A stretch of DNA of 64,000 bases from Ehretia macrophylla. Its lineage: Eukaryota > Streptophyta > Magnoliopsida > Boraginales > Ehretiaceae. The stretch's first letter is position 1; each line of letters starts with the position of its first letter. The notes under the pieces were generated by a model. That model worked only from the letters and a program-made list of their open reading frames with translations. It did no database searches and had not been told where the DNA came from. Made by a program: the position numbers and the translations under genes. The stretch covers positions 59,345,850 through 59,409,849 of the forward strand of contig CM075770.1 in NCBI GenBank assembly GCA_037974665.1. Direction: 5' to 3'. Shown here in pieces: positions 23,501 through 34,358 of this stretch.

Positions 23501-23567
23501 CTCAGGTGAAGAAGATCAAGAACAGGTACCCGAGGACGATGTGCCTAACGATGATTCCTTGGAGTGA
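23501..23567 (+). other. Splice-acceptor-like site plus short acidic frame in solo LTR B
   Basis: CTCAG followed by 19 codons with the A 5' LTR peptide and then TGA. Confidence 0.35.
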
Positions 23568-24198
23568 TTGCCTGTCCCTACGTGCTTTTGTGCTTTGCCT
23601 GAAAGTAATTGCTATATGGATGTTGTGTTTGATTGCAAACTATTCATTTTATTGATGTAAATGACCCCGTTGTAATTTGGGTCTAATCCTGGGATTGTAC
23701 TATCTATAACCGGACAAACTTTTATTTGGTTGTTTGATTTCGTTTTCTTAATTAGTAGTTATCGTAGGCATTCAAACCACAAGTTGAACAATCAACTAAG
23801 TTAATTCTATCTAATTTCACTTAGGTGCTCATTTGCAAACTAAAGGATAATAGGTACTTGCATGATAGGAAATTGACAAATAAACGGGACATAGTTATCG
23901 TGCTAGGTTATAAATCAAACGAGACTTTCAAGATAAACTAGTAGGCAATTCGGTTGGTGACAAATAGAAGTCCTTAATGGAATTGGATTAATGATTGGAG
24001 TAATTGAGGCGTTTAGAGAATTAGGTCAAACCAAAGAGCCCAATTACAGCCGTTATGCTGCCGGTTTTCCAGAAAATTTTGGAGTTTAGGCCAAAATGTT
24101 AAGTGTTAAATCTTCATCAATGGCTAAGTATGTGACATGTCCTGAATGTTTAGCTAACACCATAGTCTATCCGCTATAGGTCGGGTTGGGGCGTCACA

Positions 24199-24203
24199 TA
24201 ACG
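24199..24203. repeat. Target site duplication of solo LTR, right
   Basis: TAACG after the LTR, continuing as normal spacer (ACAACCC). Confidence 0.93.
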
Positions 24204-24669
24204 ACAACCCATCCGCCTCAACAACGCAGCATCCTCGCAAGACGTGATATCGATGGGTTGTAGGGCCCTCTAATGTCTCGCAAGTAAGGTTGTCGTCCTT
24301 TTAACAGCTCATGACGTACGATCCGGGACGGAAAAACATAGCAAAAGAAGAAAAGTGGCCCGAAACTGATGAAAACGTTTGATTTTAGGCTCCAAAAAGG
24401 GCACATCGAGCAAGCTAGCTACCCCCGTCGTAGAGCTCTTGGAGAGCTTTGCAACGATATGCTATGCGACGCGTAACTCCTTACGGATCAAAAGTTATGG
24501 GCACCGGAGCGACGGAGACTTGGTCACAAGCCCTACGCCCTCGGTTTGCTGGCCCAGCCTCCACGTGAAGCGAAGTTCTCTTGCCCAAGGTGCCGTGTGA
24601 TTCGATAATAGAAACGTGGTGGATAAAGTATCTTGGCAACCCTAACTGGAGCAAAAAAAATTGAAAAGG

Positions 24670-24788
24670 GGGGTGCAACACGAGGACTTCCCAGGGAGTC
24701 ACCCATCCTAGTACTACTATCGTCCAAGCACGCTTAATTTCGGAGTTCCGATGGGATTCGGTGCATTAGTGCAAGTATGATCGCACTC
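24670..24788 (-). rRNA. 5S rRNA gene copy 15
   Basis: Full length. Changes: G2A, C15T, A16T, G31A, A40G, G51A, G66A, G70T, C92T. The following GAGACGGCCC spacer variant is shared with copy 24. Confidence 0.93.
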
Positions 24789-25345
24789 GTCATGTTGTGG
24801 GCACAATTCCTTTATGTGTTAACGGTTCACAGTCGCAGCCTAGAGAGACGGCCCATTCAGAAGGCCCAATGGGCTTAATGACAACCCATCTGCTTCAACA
24901 ACGCAGCATCCTCGCAAGACGTGATATCGACAAGTTGTATAGCCCTCTATGTCCCACGAGTAAGGTTGTGGTCCTTTTAATAGGTCACGACGTACGATCC
25001 GGGATGAAAAAACAGAGCAAAATTAGAAAAGTGGCCCAAAACTGTTAAAAACGTTAGAGTTTGGGCTTCAAAAAGGGCACAACGAGCATGCTAGCTGCCC
25101 CCGTCGTAGAGCTCTCGGAGAGCTTTGCAACGGTATTCTGTGCGCCGTGTAACTTCTTATAGATAAAAAATTATGGGCACCGGAGCGATAGAGACCTGGT
25201 CACAAGCCATACGCCCTCGGTTTGCTGGCCCAGCCTCCACGTGAAGTGAAGTTGTCTTACCTAAGGTGCCATGGGATTTGATAATAGAATTGTGGTGGAT
25301 AAAGTATGTTGGCAACCCTAACCGAAGCAAAAAAAATTCAAAAGG

Positions 25346-25464
25346 GGAGTGCAATACGAGGACTTCACAAGGGGTCACCTATCCTTGTACAACTCTCGAC
25401 CAAGCACGCTTAACTTTGGAGTTCTGATGGGATACGGTGCATTAGTGCGGGTATGATTACACCC
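25346..25464 (-). rRNA. 5S rRNA gene copy 16, degenerate
   Basis: Full length, 13 changes: C6T, G7A, A16C, G31T, G48A, G66T, A74T, T79A, G85A, C95T, G98T, G110A, C117T. Shares T79A, G85A and G98T with copy 25, nine units away. Confidence 0.92.
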
Positions 25465-26005
25465 GTCATGTTGAGGGCACAATTCTTTTATGTGTTAACG
25501 CTTCACAGTCCCAGCCTAGAGAGATGGCTCATTCAGAAGGCCCAATGGGCTTAACGACTACCCATCCGCTTCAACAACGCAGCATCCTCTCAAGAAGTGA
25601 TATCGATGCATTGTAGGGCCCTCTAATGTCCCGCGAGTAAGGTTGTCATCTTTTTAATTGCACACAACGACGATTCGGGATGAAAAAATAGAGCAAAAAT
25701 AAAAAAGTGGCCCAAAACTAATGAAAACGTTCAATTTTAGACTCCAAAAGGGCACAGTGAGCATGCTAGAGCTCTCGGAGAGCTTTGCAACGGAATGCTG
25801 TGCGGCGCGTAACTCCTTACAGATCAAAAGTTATAGGTACCGGAGCGACGGAGACCTAGTCACAAGCCCTACGCCCTTGGTTTGTTGGCCCAGCCTCCAC
25901 GTGAAGTGAAGTTGTCTTGCCCAAGGTGCCGTGGGATTCGATAATAGAAATGTGGCGGATAAAGTATCTTGGCAACCCTAACCGGAGCAAAAAAAAGTGG
26001 AAAGA

Positions 26006-26124
26006 GGGGTGTAACACGAGGACTTCCCAGGAGGTCACCCATACTAGTACTACTCTCGCCCAAGCACGCTTAATTTCAGAGTTCTAATGGGATCCGGTGC
26101 ATTAGGACTAGTATGATCGCACCC
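26006..26124 (-). rRNA. 5S rRNA gene copy 17
   Basis: Full length. Changes: C15T, C18T, A19C, C39T, C47T, G51A, G82T, C93T, G113A. C93T gives the box C form (CCTCC) that I recall as usual in angiosperms. Unit 660 bp. Confidence 0.93.
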
Positions 26125-26681
26125 GTCATGTTGAGGGCACAATTCCTTTATGTGTTTGCGGTTCACAGTCCTAGCCTAGAGAGATGGCCCATTCAGAAGG
26201 CCCAATGGGCTTAACGATAACCCATCCGCTTCAACAACGTAGCATCCTCGCAAGACGTGATATCGACGCGTTGTAGGGCCCTCCAATTTCCCGCGAGTAA
26301 GGTTGTCTTCCATTTAACACCTCACGACGTACAATCCGGGACGGAAAAACATAGAAAAAGAAGAAAAGTTGCGCGAAACTTATGAAAACATTCAATTTTT
26401 GGCTCCAAAATAGGCATCGCGAGCAACCTAGCTACCCCTGTCGTGGAGCTCTCGGAGAGCTTTACAACTGTATGCTGTGCGCCACGTAACTCTTTAGGGA
26501 TCAAAAGCTATGGGCACGGGAGCGACGGAGACCTGGTCACTTCCCTTACACCTTCAGTTTGCTGGCCTAGCCTCCACGTGAAGAGAAGTTGTCTTGCCCA
26601 AGTTGCCGTGGGATTCGATAATAGAAATGTGGTGGATAAAGTAACTTGGCAACCATAACTGGAGCAAAAACAATTGAAAAT

Positions 26682-26800
26682 GGGGTGCAACACGAGCACT
26701 TCCTAGGGTGTCACCCATCCTAGTACTATTTTCGCCCAAGCACGCTTAACTTCAGTGTTCTGATGGGATTCGGTACATTTGTGCTGGTATGATTGCACCC
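26682..26800 (-). rRNA. 5S rRNA gene copy 18
   Basis: Full length. Changes: G7A, T21A, C26T, G31A, T45A, C47T, G70A, G72A, C92A, G97A, C104G. Shares T21A, C47T and G72A with copies 2 and 49. Terminator T-run is interrupted. Confidence 0.93.
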
Positions 26801-27358
26801 GTCATGTTGAGGGCACAATTCCTTTATGTGTTAACGGTTCACAGTCCCAGCCTAGAGAGATGAGCCATTCAGAAGGCCTAATGGGCTTAACGACAACCCA
26901 TCCACTTTAACAATGCAGCATCCTTGCAAGACATGATATCGATGCGTTGTAGGGCCCTTTAATGTCCCGCGAGTATTATTGTTGTCCTTTTAACAGCTCA
27001 CGACGTACGATCTAGGATGGAAAAACATAGCAAAAGAAGAAAAGTGGCCCGAAACTGATGAAAACGTTCGATTTTGGGCTCCAAAAAGGGCATAGCGAGG
27101 AAGCTAGATGCCCCCGTCGTAGAGCTCTCGGAGAGCTTTGCAATGGTATGCTGTGCGCCGCGTAACGCCTTACAGATCAAAAGTTATGGGCACCGGAGCG
27201 ACGGAAACCTTGTCACAAGCCCTACACCCTCGGTTTGCTGGCCCAGCCTCCACGTGAAGCGAAGTTGTCATGCCTAAAGTGCCGTGGGATTCAATAATAG
27301 AAATGTGGCGGATAAAGTATCTTGGCAACCCTAATCGGGGCAAAAAAAAGTGAAAAGG

Positions 27359-27477
27359 GGGGTATAACACAGGGACTTCCCAGGGGGTCACCCATACTAG
27401 TACTACTCTCGTCCAAGCACGCTTAATTTCAGAGTTCTGATGGGATCCGGTGCAATAGGGCTAGTATGATTGCACCC
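27359..27477 (-). rRNA. 5S rRNA gene copy 19, degenerate
   Basis: Full length, 12 changes: G7A, C15T, A19C, A23T, C47T, G51A, G66A, G82T, T106C, C107T, G113A, C114T. Belongs with copies 1, 4, 17 and 48 (G82T, G51A, C47T, G113A). Confidence 0.92.
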
Positions 27478-28035
27478 GTCAAGTTGAGGGCACAATTCCT
27501 TCATGTGTTAACGGTTCACAGTCTCAGCCAAGAGAGTTGGCCCACACGGAAGGCCCAATGGGCTTAACGACAACCCATCCGCTTCAACAACATAGCATCC
27601 TCGAAAGACGTGATATCGACGCGTTGTAGGGCCCTCTAATGTCCCGCGAGTAAGGTTGTCGTCCTTTTAACAGCTCACGACGTACGATCTGGGATGGAAA
27701 AACATAGCAAAAGAAGAAAAGTGGACCGAAACTGATGAAAACGTTCAATTTTGGGCTCCAAAAAGGGCAAAGAGAGCAATCTAGCTACCCCAGTCGTAGA
27801 GCTCTCGGAGAGCTTTGCAACGGTATGCTGTGCGCTGCGTAACTCCAAACGGATCAAAAGTTATGGGCACTGGAACGACGGAGACCTGGTCACAAGCCCT
27901 ATGCCCTCGGTTTGCTGGCCCAGCCTCCACGTGAAGCGAAGTTGTCTTGCCCAAGGTGCCGTGGGATTCGATAAAAGAAATGTTGTGGATAAAGTATCTT
28001 GGCAACCCTAACCGGAGCAAAAAAAATTGAAAAGG

Positions 28036-28154
28036 GGAGTGCAACACGAGGACTTCCCAGGGAGTGACCCATCTTAGTACTACTCTCGCCCAAGCATGCT
28101 TAATTTCGGAGTTCTGATGGGATCCGGTGCATTAGTGCTGGTATGATCGCACCC
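28036..28154 (-). rRNA. 5S rRNA gene copy 20
   Basis: Full length. Changes: G51A, G58A, G81A, G89C, C92T, C117T. Confidence 0.94.
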
Positions 28155-28216
28155 GTCAGGTTGGGGGCACAATTTCTCTATGTGTTAACGGTTCACAGTC
28201 GCAGTCTAGAGAGATG

Positions 28217-28240
28217 GCCCATTCAGAAGGCCCAATGGGC
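28217..28240. repeat. Spacer inverted repeat GCCCATT...AATGGGC (example)
   Basis: A 7-bp inverted repeat with a 10-base loop, about 60-85 bases upstream of the 5S start. The same element appears in most spacers, with arm mutations in some. Function unknown. Confidence 0.6.
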
Positions 28241-28713
28241 TTAACGACAACCCATTCGCTTCAACAACGCAGCATCCTCGCAAGACGTGATATCGACACA
28301 AAGTAGGCCCCTCTAATGTCCTGCGAGTAAAGTTGTCATCTTTTTAATTGCACACAACGTACGATCTGCGACGAAAAAATAGAGCAAAAGTAGAAAAGTG
28401 GCCCAAAACTGATGAAAACGTTCAATTTTAGACTCCAAAAAGGGCACAGCGAGCAGGCTTGCTGCCCCCGTCGTAGAGCTCTCGGAGGGCTTTGCAACGG
28501 TATGTTGTGCGCAGCGTAACTCCTTACGGATCAAAAGTTATGGGCACCAGAGCGATGGAGACCTGGTCACAAGCCCTACGCCCTTGGTTTGCTGGCCCAG
28601 CCTCCACGTGAAGCGAAGTTGTCTTGCCCAAGGATCCGTGGGATTCGATAATAGAAATGTGGTAGATAAAGTATCTTGGCAACCCTAACCGGAGCAAAAA
28701 AAATTTGAAAAAG

Positions 28714-28832
28714 GGGGTGTAACACGAGGACTTCGCAAGGGGTCACCCATCCTAGTACTACTCTCGCCCAAGCACGCTTAATTTCGGAGTTCTTATTAGA
28801 TTCGTTGTATTAGTGCTGGTATGATCGCACCC
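28714..28832 (-). rRNA. 5S rRNA gene copy 21
   Basis: Full length. Changes: G25A, C28A, G31A, C35T, C36A, C39A, G51A, C95T, G98C, G113A; half of them cluster at RNA 25-39. Confidence 0.93.
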
Positions 28833-29389
28833 CTCATGTTGAGGGCACAATTCCTTTATGTGTTAACGGTTTACAGTCCCAGCCTAGAGAGATGGCCCAC
28901 TCAGAAGCCCAATGGGCTTAACGACAACCCATCCGCTTCAACAACGCAGCATCCTCGCAAGACTTGATATCGACTCGTTGTAGAGCCCTCTAATGTCCCA
29001 CGAGTAAGGTTGTGGTCTTTTTAACAGCTCACGACGTACAATCTGGGATGAAAAAACATAGCAAAAATAGAAAAGTGTCCCAAAATTGATAAAAACGTTC
29101 GATTTTGGGCTCCAAAAAGGGTACAACGAGCATGCTAGTTGCCCCCGTCGTAGAGCTCTCGAGGAGCTTTCCAACGGTATGCAGTGCGCCGCGTAACTCC
29201 TTACGGATAAAAAGTTATGGGCACTGGAGCGACGGAGCCCTGGTCACAAGCCCTACGCCCTCGATTTGCAGGCCCAGCCTCCAAGTGAAGCCAAGTTGTC
29301 TTGCTCAAGGTACCGTGGGATTCGATAATACAAATATGGAGGATAAAGTATCTTGGCAACCCTAACCGGAGCAAAAAAAATTTAAAAGG

Positions 29390-29508
29390 GGGGTGCAACA
29401 CGGGGACTTCCCAGAGAGTCACCCATCCTAGTACTACTCTCGCCCAAGCACGCTTAATTTCGGAGTTCTGATGGGATTCGGTGCATTAGTGCTGGTATGA
29501 TCGCACCC
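29390..29508 (-). rRNA. 5S rRNA gene copy 22
   Basis: Full length. Changes: G31A, G51A, C92T, C94T, T106C. Confidence 0.94.
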
Positions 29509-29829
29509 ATCATGTTGTGGGCACAATTCCTTTATGTGTTAACGGTTCACAGTCCCAGCCTAGAGAGATGGCCCATTCCGAAGCCCAATGGGCTTAACGA
29601 TAACCCATCCGTTTCAACAACGTAGCATCCTCGCAAGACGTTATATTGACGCATTGTAGGGCCCTCTAATGTCCCGCGAGCAAGGTTGTCGTCCTTTTAA
29701 CAGCTCACGACGTACAATCCGGGACGGAAAAACAGAGCAAAAGAAGAAAAGGGGCCCGAAACTGATGAAAATGTTCGATTTTGGGATCCAAAATGGGGAT
29801 AGCGAGCATGCTAGTTGCCGCCGTCGTAG

Positions 29830-29844
29830 AGCTCTCGGAGAGCT
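29830..29844. repeat. Spacer near-palindrome AGCTCTCGGAGAGCT (example)
   Basis: Seven-base arms around a single G, present with minor changes in most spacers about 335 bases upstream of a 5S start. The loop is too small for a hairpin; as duplex DNA it has the symmetry of a dimer binding site. Function unknown. Confidence 0.5.
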
Positions 29845-30064
29845 TTGTAATGGTATGCTGTGCGCCACGTAACTCCTTACGGATCAAAAGTTATGGGCAC
29901 CGGAGCAACGGAGACCAGGTCACAAGCCCTACACCCTCGGTTTGCTGGCCCAGCCTCCACGTGAAGCGAAGTTGTCTTGCCCAAGGTGCCGTGGGATTCG
30001 ATAATAGAAATGTGGTGGATAAAGTATCTTGGCAACCCTAACCGGAGCAAAAAAATTGAAAAAG

Positions 30065-30183
30065 GGGGTGCAACACGAGGACTTCCCAAGGAGTCACCCA
30101 TCCTAGTACTACTATCGCCCAAGCACGCTTAATTTCGGAGTTCTGATGGGATCCGATGCATTAGTGCTAGTATGATCGCACCC
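30065..30183 (-). rRNA. 5S rRNA gene copy 23
   Basis: Full length. Changes: C15T, C28T, G51A, G70T, C92T, C95T. Confidence 0.94.
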
Positions 30184-30741
30184 GTCATGTTGAGGGTACA
30201 ATTCCTTTATGTGTTAACGGTTCACAGTCGCAGCCTAGAGAGATGGCCCATACAGAAGGCCCAATGGGCTTAACGACAACCCATCTGCTTCAACAACGCA
30301 GCATCCTCGCAAGACTTGATATCGACGCGCTGTAGGGCACTCTAATGTCCCACGAGTAAGTTTGTGGTCCTTTTAACAGCTCACAACGTAAAATCCAGTG
30401 CGGAAAAACATATCAAAAGAAGAAAAGTGGCCCAAAACTGATGAAAAGGTTCGATTTTAGGCTCTAAAAAGGGCATGGCAAGCAAGTTAGTTGCCCCCGT
30501 CATAGAGCTCTTGGAGAGCTTTGCAACGGTATGCTGTACGCCGCGTAACTCCTAACGGATCAAAAGTTATGGGCACCGGAGCGACGGAGACCTGGTCACA
30601 AGCCCTATGCCCTCGGTTTACTGGCCCAGCCTCCACGTGAAGTGAAGTTCTCTTGCCCAAGTTGCCGTGGGATTCGATAATAGAAATGTGGTGGATAAAG
30701 TATCTTGGCAACCCTAACCGGAGCAAAAAAAATTGAAAAGG

Positions 30742-30860
30742 GGGGTGCAACACGAGGACTTCGCAGGGAGTCACCTATCCTAGTACTACTCTCGCCCAAG
30801 CACGCTTGATTTCGGAGTTCTGATGGGATCCGGTGCATTAGTGCTGGTATGATCGCACCC
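30742..30860 (-). rRNA. 5S rRNA gene copy 24
   Basis: Full length. Changes: G51A, T53C, G85A, C92T, G98C. Shares the GAGACGGCCC spacer variant with copy 15. Confidence 0.94.
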
Positions 30861-31418
30861 GTCATATTGTGTGCACAATTCCTTTATGTGTTAACGGTTC
30901 ACAGTCGCAGCCTAGAGAGACGGCCCATTCAGAATGCCCAATGGACTTAACGATAACCCATCCGCTTCAACAACGCAGCATCCTCGCAAGACGTGATATC
31001 GACACGTTGTAGAACACTCTAATGTCCCGCGAGTAAGTTTGTGGTCCTTTTAACAGCTCACGACGTACGATCCGGGATGAAAAAACAGAGCAAAAATAGA
31101 AAAGTGGCCCGAAACTGATAAAAATGTTCGATTTTAGGCTCCAAAAAGGGCACAAAGAGCATGCTAGTTGCCCCCGGTGTAGTGCTCTCGGAGACCTTTG
31201 CAACGGTATGCTGTTCGACGCGTAACTTCTTACGGATCAAAAATTTTGGGCACCGGAGCGACAGAGACCTGGTCACAAGCCATACGCCCTCGGTTTGCTG
31301 GCCCAGCCTCCACGTGAAGCGAAGTTTTCTTACCCAAGGCGCCGTGGGATTTGATAATAGAAATGTGGCGGATTAAGTTTGTTGGCAACCCTAACCGGAG
31401 CAAAAAAAATTGAAAAGG

Positions 31419-31537
31419 GGGGTGCAACACGAGGACATCACAGGGGGTCACCTATCCTTGTACTACTCTAGCCCAAGCACGCTTAACTTCGGAGTTCTGA
31501 GGGGATCCGGTGCATTAGTGCTGGTATGATCGTACCC
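31419..31537 (-). rRNA. 5S rRNA gene copy 25
   Basis: Full length. Changes: G5A, A37C, G68T, T79A, G85A, G98T, A101T. Counterpart of copy 16. Confidence 0.94.
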
Positions 31538-32095
31538 ATTAGGTTGAGGGCACAATTCCTTTATATGTTAACGGTTCAGAGTCCCAGCCTAGAGAGATGG
31601 CTCATTCAGAAGGCTCAATGGGCTTAACGACAACCCATCCACTTCAACGGCGCGGCATCCTCGCAAGACGTGATATCGACGCATTGTAGGGCCCTCTAAT
31701 GTCCCCCGAGTAAAGTTGTCGTCCTTTTAATTGCACAGGACGTACGATCCGAGATGAAAAAATAGAGCAAAAAGAGAAAAGTGGCCCGAAACTGATGAAA
31801 ACCTTCAATTTTGGACTCCAAAAAGGGCACAGTGAGCAAGCTAGCTGCCCCCGTTGTAGAGCTCTCGGAGAACTTTGCAACGGTATGCTGTGCGCCGCGT
31901 AACTCCTTACGGATCAAAAGTTATGGGTACCGGAGCGATGGAGACCTGGTCACAAGCCCTACGCCCTTGGTTTGCTGGCCCAGCCTCCACGTGAAGTGAA
32001 GTTGTCTTGCCCAAGGTGCCGTGGGATTCGATAATAGAAATGTGGTGGATAAAGTATCTTGGCAACCCTAACCGGAGCAAAAAAAATTGAAAAAG

Positions 32096-32214
32096 GGGGT
32101 GCAACACGAGGACTTCGTGGGGGGTTACCCATCCTAGTACTACTCTCACCCAACCACGCTTAATTTCGGAGTTCTGATAGGTTGTTGTGCATTAGTGCTA
32201 GTATGATCGCACCC
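32096..32214 (-). rRNA. 5S rRNA gene copy 26, degenerate
   Basis: Full length, 13 changes: C15T, C29A, G30A, G31C, T33A, C36T, G51A, C61G, C67T, G89A, T96C, G97A, G98C. Five changes fall in RNA 29-36. Confidence 0.92.
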
Positions 32215-32771
32215 TTCATGTTGACGGCATAATGCCTTTATGTGTTAATGGTACACAGTCCCAGCCTTGAGAGATGGCTATTCAGAAGGCCCAATGGGCT
32301 TAACAACAACCCATCCGCTTCAACAACGCTGCATCCTCGCAAGACGTGATATCGATGCGTTGTAGGGCACTTTAATGTCCCGCGAGTAAGGTTGTCATCC
32401 TTTTAACAACTCACAACGTACGATCCGAGAAAGAAAAATAGAGCAAAAGAAGAAAAGTGGCCCGAAACTAATGAAAAAATTCAATTTTGGGCTCCAAAAA
32501 GGGTACAACGTGCAAGCTAGCTGCCCCTGTCGTAGAGCTCTCGGAGAGCTTTGCAACGGTATGCTGTGCACCGCGTAACTCTATATGGATCAAAAGTTAT
32601 AGGCACCGGAGCGACGGAGACCTGGTCACAAGCCCTACGCCCGTGGTTTGCTGGCCCAACCTCCACGTGAAGCGAAGTTGTCTTGCCCAAGGTGCCGTGC
32701 GATTCGTTAATAGAAATGTGGTGGATAAAGTATCTTGGCAACCCTAACCGGAGCAAAAAAAATTGAAAAAG

Positions 32772-32890
32772 GGGGTGCAACACGAGGACTTCGCAGGGGG
32801 TCACCCATCGTAGTACTACTCTCGCCCAAGCACGCTTAACTTCGGAGTTCTGATGGGATCCGGTGCATTAGTGCTGGTATGATCGCACCC
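32772..32890 (-). rRNA. 5S rRNA gene copy 27 (near-majority)
   Basis: Full length, two changes (G81C, G98C). Upstream base -1 is T instead of C. One of the two best-preserved copies. Confidence 0.96.
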
Positions 32891-33448
32891 ACCATGTTGA
32901 GGGCACCATTCCTTTATGTGTTAACGGTTCGCAGTCCTAGCCTAGAGAGATGGCTCATTCAGAAGGCCCAATGGGCTTAACGACAACCCATCCACTTCAA
33001 CAATGTAGCATCCTGGCAAGACGTGATATCGGCGCATTGTAGGGCCCTTTAATGTCCCGCGAGTACGGTTGTCATTCTTTTAACAGCTCACAACGTATGA
33101 TTCGGGACAAAAAAACTGAACAAAAGAAGAAAAGTGGCCCGAAACTGATGAAAACGTTCAAATTTTGGCTCCAAAAAGGGCACAACGAGCAAACTAGCTG
33201 CCTCCGTTATAGAGTTCTCGGAGAGCTTTGCAATGGTATGCTGTGCACCGCATAACTCCTTACGGATAAAAAATTATGGGCTCCGAAGCGAAGGAGACCT
33301 GGTCACAAGCCCTACGCCCTCGGTTTGCTGGCCCAGCCTCCACGTGAAGCGAAGTATTCTTGCCCAAGGTGCCGTGGGATTCGATAATAGAAATGTTGTG
33401 GATAAAGTATCTTGGCAATTCTAACTGGAGCAAAAAAAATTGAGAAGG

Positions 33449-33567
33449 GGGGTGCAACATGGGGACTTCCCAAGGGGTCACTCATCCTAGTACTACTCTC
33501 GCGCAAGCACGCTTAACTTTAGAGTTCTGATGGGATCCGGTGCATTAGTGCTGGAATGATCGCGCCC
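33449..33567 (-). rRNA. 5S rRNA gene copy 28
   Basis: Full length. Changes: T4C, A13T, C47T, G48A, G65C, G86A, C95T, T106C, G108A. Confidence 0.93.
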
Positions 33568-34126
33568 GTCATGTTGAGGGCACAATTCCTTTATGTATTA
33601 ACGGTTCACAGTCCCAGCCTAGAGAGATGGCCCATTTAGAAGGCCCAATGGGCTTAACGAGAAACCATCTGCTTCAACAACGCAGCATCCTCGCAAGACG
33701 TGATATCGACGCATTGTAGGGCCCTCTAATGTCTCGCGAGTAAGGTTGTCATCCTTTTAACAGCTCACGACGTACGATCCGGGACGGAAAAATAGAGCAA
33801 AAATTGAAAAGTGGCCCGAAACTGATGAAAATGTTCGATTTTGGGCTCCAAAAAGGGTACAGCGAGCAAGCTAGCTGCCCCTGTCGTAGAGATCTCAGAG
33901 AGCTTTGCAACAGTATGCTGTGCGACGCGTAACTCCTTACGCATCAAAAGTTATAGGCACCGGAGTGACGGAGACCTAGTCACAAGCCCTACGCCCTCTG
34001 TTTGCTGGCCCAACCTCCACGTGAAGCGAAGTTGTCTTACCCAAGGTGCCTGGGATTCGATAATAGAAATGTGGTGGATAAAGTATCTTGGCAACCCTAA
34101 CCGGAGCAAAAAAATTTGAAAAGGGG

Positions 34127-34131
34127 GGTGC
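34127..34131. repeat. Target site duplication of element C, left
   Basis: GGTGC, part of the 5S gene 3' tip. Confidence 0.88.
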
Positions 34132-34358
34132 TGTGAGGCCTGACCCCGAATTGCGTGCGATACCTCAATTTGCGTGCCCTAACCTAGATTTGCGTGCCAT
34201 GACCTAGGTTTGAGAATTGCATTTAGTTTTGTGTGCCTTGCATTGAATTTCGTGCATTCATATAGGGTTACGTATGTTTACTTGAAAAATGTGTGTTCGT
34301 CTCGTAGTTCGTGTCCTACCTCGTAGTGCGTGCCTTAGACCTAGAAAAGCGTGCCTTC
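34132..34358 (+). repeat. Degenerate short repeats at the outer end of U3 (C 5' LTR)
   Basis: CGTGC-centred repeats about 20 bp apart, for example GCGTGCCCTAACCTAGATTT. Confidence 0.6.

Larger units (their letters stand above)
20398..24198 (+). mobile_element. Element B: solo LTR
   Basis: A single 3801-bp LTR starting TGTGAGGCCCGACCCCG and ending GGGTTGGGGCGTCACA, flanked by TAACG on both sides. No internal region or second LTR. It is homologous along its length to the LTRs of A (in opposite orientation) and C; its start is closer to A. It lacks A's 98-bp duplication. Unequal recombination between two LTRs of a full element is the usual origin. Contains no supported gene. Confidence 0.92.
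24199..34131 (-). repeat. 5S rDNA tandem array, third block (copies 15-28 and the 3' tip of copy 29)
   Basis: Fourteen full-length genes on the minus strand plus the last seven nucleotides of copy 29. Copy 14 to copy 15 is 4483 bp; removing the solo LTR (3801 bp) and one TAACG leaves 677 bp. Spacing is 676-678 bp for most units; the unit ending at copy 17 is 660 bp because of a small spacer deletion. No protein gene is supported in the spacers. Confidence 0.95.
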
